Positions 15,647-26,500 of a DNA stretch of 53,362 bases are shown one piece after another. A program made the translations under genes and the position numbers. The stretch is from a virus, in IMG/VR virus record IMGVR_UViG_3300025430_000033, positions 1-53,362 of that record. One strand, written 5' to 3'. The notes beneath the pieces are model-generated. The model did no database searches. It saw only the letters and a program-made list of their open reading frames with translations, and was not told where the DNA came from. Numbering within the stretch: position 1 is the first letter of the stretch; each line of letters opens with the position of its first letter.

Positions 15647-17920
15647 ATGAGTCTTGATAATCTTTCAGATACAATTGATTCTGCAACAACAGATTTATCT
15701 AATTCAATTAGCTCGGGTGTTAGTTCAATTGTATCTGGAGCAGCTAGTGCATTATCTGCAGTTGGTAATGCTGTTAGCGGACTTTTTAGTAGTCTCGGAT
15801 CAGCATTTAAACCGATACCAAACATTCAACTACCTTTGCCAAATCCACTATTTGATTATGCAAGCTATGATTATGTATTGGGACTTGCTTGTTTAACAGA
15901 CGAGCAACTGAATAATCCGGATAAAGGGTATATGTCAGGTGCTATCCCTTATCAAATTATAGCTAAAGATGCAAATGCTGATCCTAAAAATCGTGTAACT
16001 ACTCCATACGGACAATTTGATTATTTTATAGACAAATTAGAAATTGACAGCACTATCGGATTAGAAAAAGGCAACAATACTAACGTACATACGTTAAACT
16101 TTCAAGTTACAGAACCTTACAGTATGGGTACATTCATGATGGCTTTACAACAAGCTGCTTGGAATACCAACCCCGATGACCCTCCTAATTATACACAAGC
16201 TCCTTTTTTATTAACAATTGAATTTAGGGGTTCTAAAGAAAACGGTGTGATGGCAAATATACCAAACGCTTCACGCAGAATTCCTTTTAGATTTAGAAAT
16301 GTAACCATGACAGTAACCGAAGCAGGTGCTGTTTATAAATGTGAAGGGTTTCCTTGGAATAGTACAGCACTAAGCGGGCATACTAGTGCTATAAAAAATG
16401 ATGCCAGTGTCAAAGGAATCACTGTACAAGAAGTATTACAAACTGGAGAAAAAAGTTTACAAGCCGCTTTAAATAAAAGATTACAACAACTACAAACAGA
16501 TAAAATTGTTAAAAAACCAGATCAGATTGTTATATTGTTTCCAACAGATGTTAGTTCTGCAGGTGTTAATAAAACAGGCGGCGATACTGAAGACAGCACT
16601 GGAGCAACTACACAAACTGATGCATCTAGTGTAGATGCAGTAGCAAAAAAGTTGGGATTAACACAAAGTTCAGTTCCAGGCAACGGTACATTAGTTCAAG
16701 ATCCTGCTAATGTAAACGGCATTGGCAAAGCTAAAATGGGATTTAGCGATACCAGAAAAGGCGATGCTCCTATTGGTAAAGATAATAAAACATATGATGA
16801 TAAAGGTAATAATATACGTAGCAACAATACTGTAGATCCTAAAGTAGGTGATTTAAGATTTAGTCAAGATACGGATATTACTACGGCCATTGATACAGTG
16901 TTGCTAAACAGTGATTATGCTACTACACAATTAGATGAAACTAATATAGATGATAAAGGTCAACGTAAATGGTGGCGTATTGACACACAAGTTTATAACA
17001 TTACTGATAACGATAGTAATGCTGGTTCAACAAATGATAAACCTAAAATAATAGTTTATAGAATAGTACCCTACGGAGTACATACATCTAAAACTGTAAC
17101 TCCTGGTGGAAAAGCTCCGGGACTTGAAAATCTTAAAAAAGAATGTGTTAAACAATACAACTATATCTATACAGGCAAAAACATAGATGTTATGAGTTTT
17201 AATATTGAAGTTAAAACTGGATTTGCAACATACATGGGAGCATCTGCTACCAAACGTACTATTGATAATCAAGTGCAAGAATCTGCTAGCGGTGCAGATA
17301 GTGCAGCAGATAAAAACAATACAGCTCCAATGCCAGACGGAAAGAAGACAGAAAAGAAATTAGGAATACAGCCGGTTAAAGTAAATTATTCTGCAACTAG
17401 TACTGGCAGCGATAATCGTGGCGGTGGTGGTATTGGTAATGAAAAGACTCGTATTGCTCAACAATTCCACGATGCCATCACTAGCGCTGCAAGTATGGTA
17501 CAGCTTGACATGAAAATTATCGGGGATCCTTATTGGATTGCACACAGCGGTATGGGAAATTATACATCTGTTCCTAGTCAATATCAAAATTTAAATAATG
17601 ATGGAACTGTAAACTATCAAAACGGCGAAGTTCATGTGTCTGTAGATTTTAGAAGCCCTGTTGATATAAATCAAAGTACCGGATTATATGATTTTGGAAA
17701 GAGTGCAGGAAATAGCGTTCCTCTATTACAATGGAGCGGTATATATCAAGTAATTAAAGTTATTAGTAACTTTGACGGCGGATCTTTTACACAAAAACTA
17801 TCCGGCCCACGCATAAATGGCCAAGAAAATACAGGCGCTGGAGCTTCTTCAGACGTACTAAATGTTTCAAATGAAAAGAAAGACCCTGATCCAGTAACAG
17901 AACCCAATAGCAACGGATAA
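15647..17920 (+). CDS. Large baseplate hub protein, probable gp27 counterpart
   Basis: A 757-residue protein with a Ser/Ala-rich N-terminal 50 residues, then a folded domain from about 70 to 260 (including DKLEIDSTIGLEKG, TLNFQVTEPYSMGTF and LLTIEFRG), a low-complexity polar middle (about 305-400), and a second folded part from about 400 to 720 ending with GIYQVIKVISNFDGGSFTQKL, a pattern typical of hub/VgrG-type proteins near their C-terminus. It lies directly before the gp5-like spike gene (4 bases). In VgrG proteins the gp27-like and gp5-like parts are fused in this order, which supports the call. T4 gp27 is 391 residues, so this would be about twice as long. The assignment rests mostly on position. 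Confidence 0.6.
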   Translation: MSLDNLSDTIDSATTDLSNSISSGVSSIVSGAASALSAVGNAVSGLFSSLGSAFKPIPNIQLPLPNPLFDYASYDYVLGLACLTDEQLNNPDKGYMSGAIPYQIIAKDANADPKNRVTTPYGQFDYFIDKLEIDSTIGLEKGNNTNVHTLNFQVTEPYSMGTFMMALQQAAWNTNPDDPPNYTQAPFLLTIEFRGSKENGVMANIPNASRRIPFRFRNVTMTVTEAGAVYKCEGFPWNSTALSGHTSAIKNDASVKGITVQEVLQTGEKSLQAALNKRLQQLQTDKIVKKPDQIVILFPTDVSSAGVNKTGGDTEDSTGATTQTDASSVDAVAKKLGLTQSSVPGNGTLVQDPANVNGIGKAKMGFSDTRKGDAPIGKDNKTYDDKGNNIRSNNTVDPKVGDLRFSQDTDITTAIDTVLLNSDYATTQLDETNIDDKGQRKWWRIDTQVYNITDNDSNAGSTNDKPKIIVYRIVPYGVHTSKTVTPGGKAPGLENLKKECVKQYNYIYTGKNIDVMSFNIEVKTGFATYMGASATKRTIDNQVQESASGADSAADKNNTAPMPDGKKTEKKLGIQPVKVNYSATSTGSDNRGGGGIGNEKTRIAQQFHDAITSAASMVQLDMKIIGDPYWIAHSGMGNYTSVPSQYQNLNNDGTVNYQNGEVHVSVDFRSPVDINQSTGLYDFGKSAGNSVPLLQWSGIYQVIKVISNFDGGSFTQKLSGPRINGQENTGAGASSDVLNVSNEKKDPDPVTEPNSNG

Positions 17921-17923
17921 TAA

Positions 17924-19567
17924 ATGTCAAATTTAGATAATCAAAGAGAAGACTATACAAATACACCTAAAGAACCTAAGCCAGGTCCGTTCCTGGCTAA
18001 GGTAGTTAGTAATCTCGATCCGTCTTATATGGGTATTTTAGAAGTTGAAATTTTAAGACCATCGGGTGGTGGATCGAGTGAAAGTCAACTACACCAAGTA
18101 AAATACATGAGCCCGTTTTATGGAGTTACTAATGTAAATTACAACGGTAAAAATAATGATTACGGGGATACACAAAAGTCATATGGTATGTGGATGGTGC
18201 CTCCGGATCTTGGCGTTACAGTTGTTGTAATTTTTATCGACGGCGATCCCAAACGCGGTTATTGGATAGGTTGTGTTCAAGACGATAATATGAATTTTAT
18301 GGTTCCAGGTCTTGCAGCTACGCAGTCATTAGAAAATCCTTCGACTGACGATATGGCAGGGAATACCGGCCGTGCACCAGCAGCAGAATATAATAAATCT
18401 ATAGAAGCAAATAATACTTCAAAAGATCCAGAAAAATTAAAAAAACCTACGCATCCTTCTGTAAATTATCTAAAACATCAAGGTTTATTATTAGACGACA
18501 TTCGAGGAATTACAACTAGTAGTGCTAGGAGAGAAAGTCCTAGTAATGTATTTGGAATAAGTACTCCAGGCCCAATTGATAAAAATCCAGGAGCCAAAAA
18601 GTCTAAAATAGGTAAAGCAGAATGGCTTGCTGACACATTTGTCAGCAGATTAGGCGGTAGTTCTTTTGTCATGGATGACGGCGATGCCAACTGGCTACGA
18701 AAAAAATCTGCTCATACAGCACCGCCTGAGTATGCTAGTATAGATGCCGGTGACACTGACGGTAATGTAAATTTACCGGCTAATGAATTAATTAGACTTC
18801 GCACACGTACTGGCCATCAAATTTTATTACACAACACTGAAGATTTGATTTACATTACTAATAGCCGTGGCACAGCATGGATAGAACTAACTAGTAATGG
18901 CAAAATAGACATTTATGCAGAAGATAGTATTAGTATTCATACCGGCAATGATTTAAATTTATATGCTGACCGTGACATTAATATGGAAGCTGGTAGAAAT
19001 TTTAATCTTAAAGTAGCAGAGCGCCATCAAACAGAAGTTGGAAAAGATAAAATTACTATTGTTAACGGTAAAGTTGCTATACAAGTTGACGGAACACAAG
19101 ACGAAACCATTGCAGGTGCAGTTACAGAATCATACGGAGCTACACTTGATTTAACAACAGGCGCGGCTGTAAATATTACAACAGGCGATGCGCTAAATTT
19201 AAATATTGGCGGTGCTAGTGTAGTTTCTAGTTCAGGCGACTTTACAATTAAAGCTTCTAACACAGCAATCGACGGTGGAAATATCCATTTTAATTCAGGA
19301 ATAGCTGGAGATGCAGGGTCAGCTTCCCCGGCAACTCCACCAACTCCTTTAACTACATTTGATAATCCTGCAGATGATGGTAGTACTATTAACAGTATAA
19401 TGTTGAGAGTTCCTACCACAGAGCCTTACCCTGGCCATGAAAATTTAGATCCATCGAGTTTTACTCACAGTAAAACAGATAGAGAAACTGGTAGTGCAAT
19501 AGATCCTCCAAATGCTTGGAAAACTTATAGTCTGTCTCAGGACACGTTTTTAAAAGGAAATAATTAA
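17924..19567 (+). CDS. 5: Baseplate spike protein, gp5-like, without lysozyme domain
   Basis: A 547-residue protein with the two outer domains of T4 gp5. Residues 20-130 form the OB-fold (GPFLAKVVSNLDPSYMGILE, then MWMVPPDLGVTVVVIFIDGD and YWIGCVQDD). Residues 275-470 form the spike beta-helix, with short repeated strands such as IDIYAEDSISIHTGNDLNLY and VNITTGDALNLNIGG. The region between them (about 130-275) is polar and contains none of the lysozyme landmarks found in T4 gp5 (575 residues), so this spike would pierce without digesting peptidoglycan. The C-terminal 60 residues are polar and may carry a tip-binding segment. The gp25-like gene follows 2 bases after the stop. Confidence 0.85.
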   Translation: MSNLDNQREDYTNTPKEPKPGPFLAKVVSNLDPSYMGILEVEILRPSGGGSSESQLHQVKYMSPFYGVTNVNYNGKNNDYGDTQKSYGMWMVPPDLGVTVVVIFIDGDPKRGYWIGCVQDDNMNFMVPGLAATQSLENPSTDDMAGNTGRAPAAEYNKSIEANNTSKDPEKLKKPTHPSVNYLKHQGLLLDDIRGITTSSARRESPSNVFGISTPGPIDKNPGAKKSKIGKAEWLADTFVSRLGGSSFVMDDGDANWLRKKSAHTAPPEYASIDAGDTDGNVNLPANELIRLRTRTGHQILLHNTEDLIYITNSRGTAWIELTSNGKIDIYAEDSISIHTGNDLNLYADRDINMEAGRNFNLKVAERHQTEVGKDKITIVNGKVAIQVDGTQDETIAGAVTESYGATLDLTTGAAVNITTGDALNLNIGGASVVSSSGDFTIKASNTAIDGGNIHFNSGIAGDAGSASPATPPTPLTTFDNPADDGSTINSIMLRVPTTEPYPGHENLDPSSFTHSKTDRETGSAIDPPNAWKTYSLSQDTFLKGNN

Positions 19568-19569
19568 TT

Positions 19570-20004
19570 ATGGCTAATTTATATACTAAAACAGTAATAC
19601 CACAGAAACATAATAATGCGCAGTCTAGAGTTCAGCGTTACAAAGGATTTAGTACAGTTAACCACAAAACTAAAAATTTTGCTTTGTATGATTTTGAATT
19701 AATCAAGCAAGATTTATTGAATCATTTTTACATACGTCAAGGTGAAAGATTGATGCAACCGGCATTTGGCACAATCATATGGGATCTATTGTTTGAACCG
19801 TTAACACCTGAAATACAAAATTTAATTTTGCAAAATGTAAATCAGATTTTTAACAGTGACCCGCGTATTCAAGCTGGCAATATCGTTATTACGCCATATG
19901 ATACTGGATTAGAAATTAAGTGTGATTTAAAATATCTGCTTTATAACATTCAGGAAAGCATGAAATTACAATTCGATCAAGCCAACGGTTTATTAACATA
20001 CTAG
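19570..20004 (+). CDS. 25: Baseplate wedge protein, gp25-like
   Basis: A 144-residue protein of the gp25/GPW family, which connects the baseplate to the first sheath ring. The family core is clear: DFELIKQDLLNHFYIRQGER (about 43-62), then LMQPAFGTIIWDLLFEPL (about 63-80), including the conserved G-E-R and PxFGxxxW patterns. T4 gp25 is 132 residues. It lies between the spike gene and gene 6, the conserved order spike-25-6. Confidence 0.92.
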   Translation: MANLYTKTVIPQKHNNAQSRVQRYKGFSTVNHKTKNFALYDFELIKQDLLNHFYIRQGERLMQPAFGTIIWDLLFEPLTPEIQNLILQNVNQIFNSDPRIQAGNIVITPYDTGLEIKCDLKYLLYNIQESMKLQFDQANGLLTY

Positions 20005-20033
20005 TACATAATAAACTACCCACTTAATTTAAT

Positions 20034-20053
20034 CTAATAAATATACTTATTAG
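20034..20053 (+). promoter_or_regulatory. Late promoter-like box within an inverted repeat before gene 6
   Basis: AATAAATA at 20036-20043 lies inside a perfect inverted repeat, CTAATAA (20034-20040) and TTATTAG (20047-20053). The start of gene 6 follows at 20062. The box matches seven of eight late-consensus positions; whether the repeat matters is unknown. Confidence 0.45.
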
Positions 20054-20061
20054 GACATATC

Positions 20062-23000
20062 ATGAGCTCAACGGATCGACAAAATAATTTGCTAATCGCT
20101 GAAGATTGGCATAAAATTTATCAGTCATTTAAGAACGCAAACTTTCAAAGTTACGATTTTGATAACTTGCGTCGTACAATGATTGATTATATCCGTACAA
20201 ATTTTCCTGAAGATTTCAACGATTATATTGAGTCAAGCGAGTACTTGGCCCTTATCGACCTTATTGCATATATTGGTCAAAGCATAGCTTTCCGTGTTGA
20301 TTTAAACGCTCGTGAAAACTTTTTAGAGCTAGCAGAACGTCGTGATAGTGTTCTACGCCTGGCACGTATGGTCAGTTATAATGCTAGCAGAACAGTTTCT
20401 GCTAGAGGGTTATTAAAATTTAATACTGTACAAACTACTGAATCTGTTTTAGACAGTAACGGCAGAAATTTAGCGAGCCAGTTTATAACTTGGAACGATC
20501 CTAGTAATGTTAACTGGTATGATCAATTTATTAAAGTGGTTAACGCTGCACTGCCCCAAACACAGCAATTTGGAAATCCTGTCGATCAAGCTACTATCTA
20601 TAATATTCCTACAGCTCAGTATAGATTTAATGCCAATAATAACGATGTGCCAATTTACTTTTTTAGTAAAACTATTGCAGGTCGTAGTATGAACTTTGAA
20701 ATTACAAGCACTACTTTCAAAGGAAAAAGCTATGTTTACGAAGAGGCACCAAAAATTGCAAATCAAATAGCCTGCATTTATAGTGATGATGGATATGGTG
20801 CTAGTAGTCCAGGTACTGGTTTCTTTTTTAATTTTACCCAAGGTACACTAAATCAAGGTACATTCACTGTTTCTCAACCTACAACAAATCAAACAATAGA
20901 TATTAATACACAAAATATTAACAATACTGATGTTTGGTTGTATGGATTAAATCAAAGTACAGGGTTAGAAAGTACATTATGGTCACAAGTACCTTCTACT
21001 ACCGGCAATAATATTATCTATAATAGTTTAAATTCTAATATTAAAGACATTTATAGTGTTATTACCCGAGCTAGTGATGCTATTACATTATCATTCAGCG
21101 ACGGCACTTTTGGTAATTTGCCAATAGGCGATTTTAGAGTTTATTATAGAGTAAGTAATGGATTGAGTTATACAATCAATCCTGCAGATATTATCAACGT
21201 AGTTGTTAATATTCCGTATATTAGTGCATCTGGTAAACAAGAAACGTTAAGTATTGGTCTTAATCTTGCAACAAGTGTAACCAATGCATCGACATCAGAA
21301 TCTAATGCTAGTGTTAAAACAAATGCTCCACAAACATACTATACACAAAATCGTATGGTTACCGGAGAAGATTATAACATCAGCCCATTAAGTGCTAATT
21401 TACAAATTGCCAAAGTAAAATCTATTAATAGAACCAGTAGTGGTATAAGCCGATATTTTGATCTTATTGATCCTACTGGAAAATATAGTTCTACAACTTT
21501 ATATGCAAATGACGGATTAGTTTATCAAGACATTTATACATCATCTGTTAATTTTACATATGTGACCCAAACTGATATCGAAGGTGTCATCTATAATACA
21601 TTGTATGATATTTTGAATAGTGCGGATTTAAAGAATTTTTATTATTCAAACTTTTTAGATTATTTAAGTGTCAGTCTTAATGTTGCATGGTATACTGTAA
21701 CAACAGATAGTAATTCTGTTAGTGGATACATCGGTAGTATTTTAGATAGAACACCTTACAAGGTCGGTTCTTATACTTCTACAGATTTACAATATGTTAC
21801 TCCTGGCGCATTAATTAAATTTACAGCCCCAACAGGATATTATTTTAATCCTAATGCAACACCAACAACATTGGCTGCTATTCCTACTTCTGGAATACCA
21901 TATGGTGGGACAACTTACTTATGGGCATCTGTGGTAAGTGTAGTGAATGATGGAACTGGAAACGGTCTAGGAACAGTTACAATTAATAATGTTACTAGCG
22001 GTGCTATTGTATTAGATAAAGTTATACCTGATGTAACAATAAATGGTATAGTACATGCACCCACAGCTACGCAGATTATTCCTAAATTTGTAACAACACT
22101 AACACCATCTGTTATAACTACAATGATTGATTTGGTGTTTGCTAATGATAATTTTGGATTAAGATACGATATTGCTACACAAAGTTGGCAAATTATTTTT
22201 ACAACTAATTTAAATACAACTAATGTTTTTAATTTAGCAAATCAAGGAAGCCAGGCAAATTTACAATTAGATTCTAGTTGGTTAATTTTGTTTACCACTA
22301 ATACAGAAACATATACAATTACTTCACGCAAATTGCGATATGTATTTGAAAGTGATCAAGAAGTAACATTTTATTTTGATAGTAGTTCAAATATATATGA
22401 TTCAGTATCATCGCAGACTATTGTTGATACAATTAGTGTTTTAAGCATAAATCAACAACCTTATCCTGCGTCCACTCCGTTTACACAAGATTTAGTTTGG
22501 CAAATATCATCAGAATATTTTGGTCAAGATGGCTATATCGATCCTAAAAAATTAGTAATTACATTCTTAGATTCAAACGGGACTGGTATTGCTGATAATC
22601 CACAATTATTTTTAGATATTGTTAATCCTAGTAGTTCGACTTATATTGTTGAACAACTTTATAAAATATCTGAAGGACAAGAGGATTACAAATATGTTGC
22701 TAACGATCCTGTAACTGGACCTGTAATAATTGTTGCAAATCAAGCAGCAATTGGTTCATTATCAAATTATGCAAACGGATCTTATTTCTATGTTATTGAT
22801 ACAGATACTGTTTATCAATCAGATTTAACAATAGGACAATTACTTCCTAGTTTAAATTACAAAGTTTATATTGGTAGATCTAATTTAAAATTTCAATACA
22901 AACATAGTGCAGATTACGATTCAAGAATAGATCCAGGTACAAGTAATATTATTGACATTTATGTCTTAACAACTAGTTACGATACTGCATATCGTACTTG

Positions 23001-23559
23001 GGTTACATCTGGCGGAACAGAACCACTTCCTCCTAGTAGTACTGAATTGACCACTTTACTATCTTCTAATTTAAATTTAATAAAAACAGTTTCTGATGAA
23101 ATTGTTTATCATCCAGTTAGTTACACACTATTGTTTGGAGCACAAGCTGATCCAAATTTACAAGCTACATTCAATGTAATGATTAATCCAAATAGTGCAG
23201 TTTCAACAGCGGATGTCCAAGCACGAATACTAATAGCTATTAATACATTTTTCAATTTAGAAAATTGGAATTTTGGAGATACCTTTTATTTTACAGAATT
23301 GAGTACTTACGTTATGAATGAATTGTCACCCGACATTATAAATTTTGCAATAGTTCCTAAACAACCAGGTTTATATTTTGGTAGTTTATTTGAAATACAA
23401 TGTCCTGGAGACCGTATATTATTAAGTTGTGCTACTACAGCCGACATTGCAATTGTTAGTGGATTTACAAGTAGTAATTTAAAAACAATTACAGCTACAA
23501 CCACAAGTGTTACTACTAATCAGGTAATAACAAGTTCAGTATTTGGAGGTAAAGCCTAA
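20062..23559 (+). CDS. 6: Baseplate wedge protein, gp6-like
   Basis: A 1165-residue protein of the gp6/baseplate J type, the backbone of the wedge ring. The N-terminal 130 residues are the most recognisable: NFQSYDFDNLRRTMIDYIRT (about 28-47), then YLALIDLIAYIGQSIAFRVD (about 63-82), ARENFLELAERRDSVLRLAR and ARGLLKF. A J-like region follows (GYGASSPGTGF...; QTYYTQNRMVTGEDYN near 427-442). The C-terminal part has VSTADVQARILIAINTFFNL (about 1049-1068), again typical. T4 gp6 is 660 residues; the extra length sits mainly as Thr/Ser/Tyr-rich beta insertions at about 200-330 and 520-1000. Its stop shares one base with the start of the next gene (TAATG). Confidence 0.92.
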   Translation: MSSTDRQNNLLIAEDWHKIYQSFKNANFQSYDFDNLRRTMIDYIRTNFPEDFNDYIESSEYLALIDLIAYIGQSIAFRVDLNARENFLELAERRDSVLRLARMVSYNASRTVSARGLLKFNTVQTTESVLDSNGRNLASQFITWNDPSNVNWYDQFIKVVNAALPQTQQFGNPVDQATIYNIPTAQYRFNANNNDVPIYFFSKTIAGRSMNFEITSTTFKGKSYVYEEAPKIANQIACIYSDDGYGASSPGTGFFFNFTQGTLNQGTFTVSQPTTNQTIDINTQNINNTDVWLYGLNQSTGLESTLWSQVPSTTGNNIIYNSLNSNIKDIYSVITRASDAITLSFSDGTFGNLPIGDFRVYYRVSNGLSYTINPADIINVVVNIPYISASGKQETLSIGLNLATSVTNASTSESNASVKTNAPQTYYTQNRMVTGEDYNISPLSANLQIAKVKSINRTSSGISRYFDLIDPTGKYSSTTLYANDGLVYQDIYTSSVNFTYVTQTDIEGVIYNTLYDILNSADLKNFYYSNFLDYLSVSLNVAWYTVTTDSNSVSGYIGSILDRTPYKVGSYTSTDLQYVTPGALIKFTAPTGYYFNPNATPTTLAAIPTSGIPYGGTTYLWASVVSVVNDGTGNGLGTVTINNVTSGAIVLDKVIPDVTINGIVHAPTATQIIPKFVTTLTPSVITTMIDLVFANDNFGLRYDIATQSWQIIFTTNLNTTNVFNLANQGSQANLQLDSSWLILFTTNTETYTITSRKLRYVFESDQEVTFYFDSSSNIYDSVSSQTIVDTISVLSINQQPYPASTPFTQDLVWQISSEYFGQDGYIDPKKLVITFLDSNGTGIADNPQLFLDIVNPSSSTYIVEQLYKISEGQEDYKYVANDPVTGPVIIVANQAAIGSLSNYANGSYFYVIDTDTVYQSDLTIGQLLPSLNYKVYIGRSNLKFQYKHSADYDSRIDPGTSNIIDIYVLTTSYDTAYRTWVTSGGTEPLPPSSTELTTLLSSNLNLIKTVSDEIVYHPVSYTLLFGAQADPNLQATFNVMINPNSAVSTADVQARILIAINTFFNLENWNFGDTFYFTELSTYVMNELSPDIINFAIVPKQPGLYFGSLFEIQCPGDRILLSCATTADIAIVSGFTSSNLKTITATTTSVTTNQVITSSVFGGKA

Positions 23560-26500
23560 TGGCTAATAGTAATGATGCTAACGCTGTTAATGGAAATAAA
23601 GGTCTTAGTGCAAATCTTTTACCAAAATTTTATCAAACTTCTGCTAACAAAAAGTTTTTACAGTCGACAATTGATCAATTATTCCAATCGGGATCGTTAA
23701 CAAAAATTAGCGGTCTTATTGGAAGAGAAAATGCAAAAGCATCTACAGGTGCAGATGTGTATGTTGAAGCAGCAGATCAAGTAAGACAAAATTATCAACT
23801 AGAGCCTGGAATTACAATTAAGGATGCATTGGGCAATGTAACTTTTTATAAAGACTACATTGATTATATCAATCAGATAGGAGTATTTGGAGGGAATACT
23901 GACAATCACCCTCGGTTAAACAAAGAAGAATTTTATAGTTGGAATCCACATATAGATTGGGATAAATTTGTTAATTTTCAGAATTATTATTGGTTGCCTT
24001 ACGGGCCAGACGCAATAACTGTTTACGGTTCTCAACAGGCAATCAACAGTACATATACTGTAGAATTGCAAGCAGAAGGATCAAATAATCAATATGTGTT
24101 CACACCTAATGGGTTCACACCTAACCCAGTTCTAAGATTATACAGAGGACAAACATACACATTTATTATTAATAGTCCAGGCAATCCTTTTAGTTTCATG
24201 ACTCAAAGATCTACAGGTTCTTTGAACAGATATAAAACTACAGGTATTGATAATTACGGAGTTACATCGGGTACAATAACATTTACAGTTCCAACAACAG
24301 CACCTAGTATAATATATTATCAAAGCGAAACAGATTTAAATCTAGGCGGTGCAATTGAAATATTTAATATAACAACTGATACATTAATTGATGTTGAAAA
24401 AGTTATCTTAGGTAAAAAATCTGTTACTTTAGATAATGGTGTTACACTAAGCAATGGAATGAAATTACAATTTGGTGGCACTGTTATTCCTGCAGAATAT
24501 GCTAAAGGACAGTATTACGTTGAAGGTGTAGGATCTTCGATTAAATTAGTATTAACTTCTATTCTTGAAGTAGTAAGTCCTTATACTACAGAGCAATCTA
24601 TCGAATTTGATAATTTACCTTGGGATTCAGAGCCATTTGATGATGCAGTTGGTTATGCAGGATCTCTGGATTATATTACGATTAATCGAGCCAGTGCAGA
24701 CCATAATCCATGGTCTAGATATAATCGTTGGTTCCATAAAGATGTTATTAACACTAGTGCTGCATTTAATAAAAATACAGCAAATCTTGATCAAAAAACT
24801 AGAGCTAATAGACCTATCATAGAATTTAACAGGGATATCAAATTATATAATTTTGGCAATAAAGCTATTTTTGACGTTGATTTAATTGATACTTTCACAA
24901 CCGATGTGTTCTCGACAATTGAAGGTAGTATTGGATACAATATAGATGGTATAAATCTAGTACCTGGTATGCTTGTATTATTCACAGCAGATCTAGATCC
25001 TCTAGTAAAAAATAAAATTTATCGAGTAGAGTATGTCGATGTTAAACACTTAACTGGCGGAAGTAATCAACTGCATTTAGTTGAAGTAGCATCTCCTTTG
25101 TTAAATGAAGTTACATTAGTAAAACAAGGTGTAGCATATCAGAGTCAGATGTTTTGGTATGACGGTACAACATGGATACAAGGACAACAAAAAACTAAAG
25201 TTAATCAGAATCCTTTGTTTGATGTAGTTGATAATAATGGTATAAGTTTTGGCAACAAGTCAGTTTATACCGGTAGTACTTTTGCCGGTACTAGTATTTT
25301 TTCTTATGCAATAGGTACCGGTGTAGCAGATTCTGTTTTAGGATTTCCATTATCTTATCAAAATGTAAACAATATAGGTGATATTGTCTTTAATTTTAAT
25401 CTAGTAACAGACAGTTTTCAATATAAAAAATTAGATTTTGTTGAATCTTCTAATATAAATGTCGGATACTTGTCTACTTTAGATTATGCAGGAAACATTG
25501 TGTATGTAAATGGTTGGAAAGTTAGCGAAGTTACTAATGCTCAGGCCGCAGTACGAATCTACAAAAATTCAGGTCTTACTAATAATTTTCCACTTGATAT
25601 ATTTGACAATATTAAGAATTTAAACGATTTAGTTGTTAAAATTTATGTTAATGGAATTAGATTAGATCCAAGTTTATGGAAACTAGTGACCAAACCGATT
25701 TACTATCAAATTCGATTAAAAACTCCGATTGCTAGTACAGATGTATTAACTATTAGAGCGTTTGCATCACAACCAATTAATGCAAATGGCTACTATGAAA
25801 TACCTTTAAATTTACAAAACAATCCATTAAATGACACAATGAAAGATTTCACATTAGGTGAAGTAATCGATCATGTAACTAGTATTGTTGATAATTTGAC
25901 AACATTTAAAGGATCATTTCCAGGATCAAGTAATCTAAGGGATCTAGGAGAAATCGCACAGTACGGAACTAAATTTATTCAACATAGTGGTCCATTAAGT
26001 CTTGGAATTTATCATATCACATCAGAAGTTAATAATGTGATTAAGGCTGTAGAACAAGCTAAAACTGATTATAATAATTTTAAACAAAATTTTATAAATG
26101 TTGCTAATTCTCTAGGAGTTGACGGTGATACGATTACTATTGTTAACAAAGTATTAGCAAAAATTAATGAAAATAAACCAACAGTTGCACCTTATTACCT
26201 TAGTGATATGGTACCATATGGTGCTTGTACAATAACTAATCTTACAGTTGTAGACTATAGAATTAAAAATTATCCATTAACTTCTGTGTTTACATTGGAA
26301 GCATTGAGTAATAAAGCTGTAGGAGTTTACCATAACAATGAACAATTAATTTATGGTCAAGATTATACTTTTAGCAACCAAGGATTTGTAATAATAGATC
26401 CAAGTGTTGCTTTGGCAAACGGCGATATTATCAGTACCTACGAGTATGAAAATACAGATGGGTCTTTTATTCCAGCAACTCCTACTAAGTTAGGTATGTG

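Noticed and set aside
17924-19567. Lysozyme domain in the gp5-like spike
   Set aside because: The interval between OB-fold and beta-helix is short, polar and lacks the catalytic Glu/Asp context of the T4 domain.
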